Of a stretch of DNA of 34,382 nt, positions 31,777 through 34,382 are shown one piece after another. This stretch comes from Acidimicrobiia bacterium (lineage in GTDB: Bacteria > Actinomycetota > Acidimicrobiia > IMCC26256 > JAENVU01). Under the pieces are notes generated by a model, which had not been told where the DNA came from, made no database searches, and worked only from the letters and a program-made list of their open reading frames with translations. The position numbers and the translations under genes are program-made. Numbering within the stretch: position 1 is the stretch's first letter; each line of letters begins with the position of its first letter. The stretch lies in assembly GCA_025361725.1 (NCBI GenBank), contig JANYJV010000111.1:1-34382 (forward strand), written 5' to 3'.

Positions 31777-32423
31777 CTCCCCCACGCGACTCGCAACGCA
31801 GTCGCGTATATCGAGCCGAGACACCTCTCGGTGGGCGGCGCCTCCCTGAGTTGGCCGACTGCGCGGACTTCGCCGACGACGTCGTTGGATCGTTGTGGTG
31901 GGCCGCCCGCTTTCCGAATCATGATCTCGAGCGCGTGCCCCGACTCCGACCCGGCAACGGAGCCCGGCAGGCGTTCTACCGGGAGGACACCGACGGGCCG
32001 ACCATCACCCTCCCACGCCGATACCGAACCACGGGTGTCGTGATCCATGAACTCGTCCACTGGGCACTGGGTGATGCTCTCGATCTCCCGAATCACGGCC
32101 GGACCTTCACCCGTCTGCTCCTCGACGCCACCGGCGAGTTCATGGGTCCAGCCAAACGGGAGCGACTGGCCGCCGCCTACGTCGAGCACCAGGTGCACGT
32201 CGCCCCTCCGCCCCGAGTCGGTCCCGACGGCGGGTTCGACTACGGCTGGGACGAACGCCTCCGACTCGGACGCGGCCGTCCCTTTGTCGTGTGCTGGGGC
32301 GAGGGGCGTCGCAACAGCGGCGTGCTGGTCTCACGAGCGCATCGGACGGTGACATTGCGTGACAAGCAGGCCGAGTCCAAGATTCCCGAGCGCGTCATCT
32401 GGCGGGTCGTCCCTGCGCGGTGA
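31773..32423 (+). CDS. TIGR04338 family putative metallohydrolase
   Basis: 216-aa protein beginning with the family-typical RDSQRSRVYRAE and carrying the zinc-peptidase-like motif VIHELVHWALG (H92, E93, H96). A further His lies in LPNHGRTFTRLLLD (about 108). TIGR04338 members are common in mycobacteria and relatives; the substrate is unknown. No signal peptide is present, so it is cytoplasmic. The GTG start overlaps the SGNH-like lipoprotein's stop by four bases (GTGA), which places it last in the ABC/FtsX operon. It converges on the thiolase gene with 21 nt between. Confidence 0.85.
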   Translation: MTPPRDSQRSRVYRAETPLGGRRLPELADCADFADDVVGSLWWAARFPNHDLERVPRLRPGNGARQAFYREDTDGPTITLPRRYRTTGVVIHELVHWALGDALDLPNHGRTFTRLLLDATGEFMGPAKRERLAAAYVEHQVHVAPPPRVGPDGGFDYGWDERLRLGRGRPFVVCWGEGRRNSGVLVSRAHRTVTLRDKQAESKIPERVIWRVVPAR

Positions 32424-32444
32424 CGCGCTCGATGGCTCAGTGGC

Positions 32445-33659
32445 TCAGCGCAGGCGCTCGACGATCATCGCCATGCCCTGACCGCCACCGACGCACATGG
32501 TCTCGAGACCAAAGGTCTTGTCCGCGTCCTCGAGTCCGTTCAACAAGGTGGTCATAATGCGCGCACCGGTCATCCCGAACGGGTGGCCCAGTGCAATCGC
32601 GCCGCCGTTGACGTTGAGCTTGTCCATCGGGATCCCGAGCGCTTTCGCCGATGGCATCACCTGCGCCGCGAACGCTTCGTTGATCTCGACGAGGTCGATG
32701 TCGTCGATCGTCATGCCGGCAAAGGCCAACGCTTGCCGGCTCGCCTCGATCGGCCCGAGTCCCATGATCTCGGGGTCCAGGCCGGTGACGCCGGAGGACA
32801 CGATGCGCGCCAACGGCGTGATGCCGAGGTCCCTGGCCTTCGTGTCGCTCATCACGACCACCGCTGCCGCGCCGTCGTTCAATGGACACGCGTTGCCGGC
32901 GGTGACCCGGCCGGTCGGACGGAAGGCCGGCGCGAGTGATCTGAGCTTCTCACGGTCGGTGTTCGGACGCGGACAGTCGTCCGCGCTGACGACGGTTCCC
33001 GCGGCGGTGGTGTACGGCGTGATTTCGCGCTCGAAGAATCCGCGCTCGATGGCCGCACCGCAGCGCTGCTGCGACTGGAACGCGTAGTCGTCCATTGCTT
33101 CCCGGCTGACGCTCGCCACCTCGGCGACGTTCTCTGCGGTCTCGCCCATCGCGATGTACACGTCCGGGAGCCCACTCGGCGGGGTCCAGGTGCCCTGGTC
33201 ACCCGCGGCGCGCGCGGCACTGCGTTCGGCGGGACCGTCGAACTTGTGGTTCTGCGTGCCGGGCGTGTGGTCCGAGCTCCCGCCGACCATGAACCGGCTG
33301 ACACCCTCGACGCCGGCGGCGATGAACACGTCGCCCTCGCCGGCCTTGATCGCGTGCGACGCCATCCGCAGCGTCTGCAAACTCGATGAGCAGTACCGGG
33401 TGATCGTGCAACCGGGGACTGTGGGCATGCCGGCGAGGATCGCCACGACCCGACCCATGTTGAACCCCTGCTCACCGCCAGGAAGCCCGCAGCCGAGCAT
33501 CAGGTCGTTGACGAGGCTGCGGTCGAGCTCCGGGACCTTCTTCAGCGCGGCGTCGACGATGAACGCCGCCATGTCGTCGGCGCGCTCGTCGACGAAGGAA
33601 CCCTTGAACGCACGACCGATCGGGGTGCGGGCGGTGGCGACGATCACGGCTTCGGGCAT
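32445..33659 (-). CDS. Acetyl-CoA acetyltransferase (thiolase)
   Basis: 404-aa thiolase catalysing reversible Claisen condensation or thiolytic cleavage of 3-ketoacyl-CoA. The nucleophile C90 lies in TITRYCSSSLQTLRMA, H359 in GGAIALGHPFGMTGAR and C389 in MCVGGGQGMAM. The N-terminal EAVIVATARTPIGRAFKG is standard. Length matches degradative and biosynthetic thiolases; direction is uncertain, though fatty acid or steroid side-chain oxidation fits the CoA ligases in the window. GAGGAG stands 9 nt before the ATG. It lies 38 nt downstream of the gamma-carbonic anhydrase-like gene and probably shares its promoter. Confidence 0.93.
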   Translation of the reverse strand: MPEAVIVATARTPIGRAFKGSFVDERADDMAAFIVDAALKKVPELDRSLVNDLMLGCGLPGGEQGFNMGRVVAILAGMPTVPGCTITRYCSSSLQTLRMASHAIKAGEGDVFIAAGVEGVSRFMVGGSSDHTPGTQNHKFDGPAERSAARAAGDQGTWTPPSGLPDVYIAMGETAENVAEVASVSREAMDDYAFQSQQRCGAAIERGFFEREITPYTTAAGTVVSADDCPRPNTDREKLRSLAPAFRPTGRVTAGNACPLNDGAAAVVVMSDTKARDLGITPLARIVSSGVTGLDPEIMGLGPIEASRQALAFAGMTIDDIDLVEINEAFAAQVMPSAKALGIPMDKLNVNGGAIALGHPFGMTGARIMTTLLNGLEDADKTFGLETMCVGGGQGMAMIVERLR

Positions 33660-33697
33660 GGCAGGAACTCCTCAGGGAAAACGACGACCCGAGGAGA

Positions 33698-34228
33698 CTA
33701 TTCGTCGGTGTCGATGCGGCGGAGACCGGCGCGGTAGCGGGCACCGTTCTGCACGTACTGGCCGGCGCCGGGCTTGATCATCAGGTCCGGGTCGACCGCG
33801 TCGAGCTTGATCTTGGCTGGTATGCCGAGGGCCATCGCTCGAGCCGGGACTTCCATGTCGTTTGGCACCAACGCGGCCGCGCCCACGAGCGCCTGTTCCC
33901 TGACGATGGCTCGATGCAAGACGATCGACCCCGAACCCACCAGGGCACCGTTCTCGATCGTGCAGCACTCCATGTGCACGAGATGGCCGATGACGCAATC
34001 GTCACCGATCACCGTCGGGTGCAACATTGTCGAGTGGATCACACTGCCGTCCTGGATGCTCGTGCGCGCCCCGACCGTGATCCGGCCGTAGTCGCCCCGC
34101 AACACCGCCTGCGGCCACACCGTGGACTCGGGGCCGATGACGACGTCGCCGATCACGGTTGCGTCCGGGTGCACAAAGGCAGTCGGGTCGATCTGGGGCA
34201 CGCGGTCACCGAGCGCGTAGATGGCCAT
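33698..34228 (-). CDS. Gamma-carbonic anhydrase family protein
   Basis: 176-aa left-handed beta-helix protein of the gamma-CA/PaaY/CaiE group. Hexapeptide repeats run from IDPTAFVHPDATVIGDVVIGPESTVW. Metal-type histidines occur in SVIHST, in VIGHLVHMECC and nearby, in the order of the family's H-...-GH-x-x-H pattern. VLRGDYGRITVG is the usual RGD stretch. PARAMALGIPAKI resembles the C-terminal region of PaaY-like proteins, which often sit beside acyl-CoA catabolism genes, as with the thiolase here. AAGGAG precedes the ATG by 7 nt. Whether it hydrates CO2 or acts as a thioesterase is not decided by sequence. Confidence 0.88.
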   Translation of the reverse strand: MAIYALGDRVPQIDPTAFVHPDATVIGDVVIGPESTVWPQAVLRGDYGRITVGARTSIQDGSVIHSTMLHPTVIGDDCVIGHLVHMECCTIENGALVGSGSIVLHRAIVREQALVGAAALVPNDMEVPARAMALGIPAKIKLDAVDPDLMIKPGAGQYVQNGARYRAGLRRIDTDE

Positions 34229-34255
34229 GTCGGCTCCTTCATCGAGAAGCGGGCG

Positions 34256-34261
34256 ATCTTA
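34256..34261 (-). promoter_or_regulatory. Putative -10 (TAAGAT) of the gamma-CA/thiolase operon
   Basis: On the minus strand TAAGAT lies 27 nt before the ATG at 34228, leaving a short leader with AAGGAG. This is the SD-led promoter type, in contrast to the leaderless ones. Confidence 0.45.
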
Positions 34262-34274
34262 TGGAGCCCAGGGC

Positions 34275-34280
34275 TACCGT
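34275..34280 (+). promoter_or_regulatory. Putative -10 (TACCGT) of the truncated terminal gene
   Basis: TACCGT ends 7 nt before the ATG at 34288, with no Shine-Dalgarno sequence; the same hexamer stands before the TetR gene. Confidence 0.4.
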
Positions 34281-34287
34281 GGATCGG

Positions 34288-34382
34288 ATGTCCGATCTCT
34301 CCGTCGATGATTCGAGCGCGCCCGTGACCACCGCTGAGCATGTCGCGGCGATTACACGAGACGGCTACACCATCATTCGAGA
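34288..34382 (+). CDS. Start of a possible phytanoyl-CoA dioxygenase family protein (partial)
   Basis: Only about 31 residues are inside the window, ending in frame at its edge. The segment AAITRDGYTIIR resembles the N-terminal helix and first strand of phytanoyl-CoA dioxygenase-like Fe(II)/2-oxoglutarate oxygenases. No catalytic residues can be seen. An in-frame ATG at 34261 is an alternative start but overlaps the promoter elements. The identity is tentative. Confidence 0.4.
   Translation, partial: MSDLSVDDSSAPVTTAEHVAAITRDGYTIIR

Noticed and set aside
1..34382. CRISPR array, transposase, integrase or phage genes
   Set aside because: No regularly spaced repeats, cas-like proteins, transposase or integrase motifs were found on either strand.

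Overview
The window is a visibly GC-rich chromosomal segment with no plasmid, phage or insertion-sequence genes. The gene mix is: an F420-dependent luciferase-like oxidoreductase of the TIGR03620 type, a FadD3-like acyl-CoA ligase, a TIGR04338 metallohydrolase, Ku plus a stand-alone LigD-type polymerase, fused Liv-type permeases and many GTG starts. This points to an actinomycete, most likely class Acidimicrobiia. The placement is inferred from gene families; there is no rRNA gene here to confirm it.

Layout. 1-955: F420-dependent oxidoreductase behind a large palindrome. 973-2199 (-): amidohydrolase with an operator-like palindrome abutting its promoter. 2397-5283: histone-like tail protein, sugar porter, MOSC protein. 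5291-7600 (-): acyl-CoA ligase followed by a catalytically altered isochorismatase. 7624-7757: candidate structured RNA with an intrinsic terminator. 7822-8655: membrane protein. 8677-12072 (-): DUF2817 peptidase-like protein, PF03640-type lipoprotein, N-acyl-D-amino-acid deacylase. 12239-15736: FadD3-like ligase, a repeat-rich gap, and a TetR regulator coupled to a haloalkane dehalogenase. 15822-24519: a Liv-type (branched-chain amino acid/amide) ABC importer of unusual build. 24468-26260: an acyltransferase divergent from a substrate-binding-like protein with no signal peptide. 26207-27989: divergent Ku and LigD-type polymerase (NHEJ). 27999-32423: SDR, ABC ATPase, FtsX/MacB permease, SGNH-like lipoprotein and metallohydrolase. 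32445-34228 (-): gamma-carbonic anhydrase-like protein and thiolase. 34288-end: start of a possible phytanoyl-CoA dioxygenase.

The most striking locus is the importer. LivH and LivM are fused in one ORF (712 aa). The next ORF (1031 aa) joins a complete 12-TM MFS transporter to a LivF-type and a LivG-type ATPase. Two tandem substrate-binding proteins follow, both held by an N-terminal membrane anchor rather than a lipid. The linker between the two ATPases carries hairpin repeats that match, over a 40-nt frame with conserved flanks and a variable self-complementary core, a tandemly duplicated intergenic repeat at 29528-29702. The linker therefore looks like former intergenic repeat DNA read through as protein.

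Many genes without a Shine-Dalgarno sequence have a TANNNT hexamer ending 6-9 nt before the start codon, which suggests leaderless transcription. Genes inside operons instead use Shine-Dalgarno sites or stop/start overlaps. This pattern was used to choose several starts. Two proteins of well-known enzyme folds (isochorismatase-like at 5291, SGNH-like at 31003) lack the residues normally needed for catalysis.
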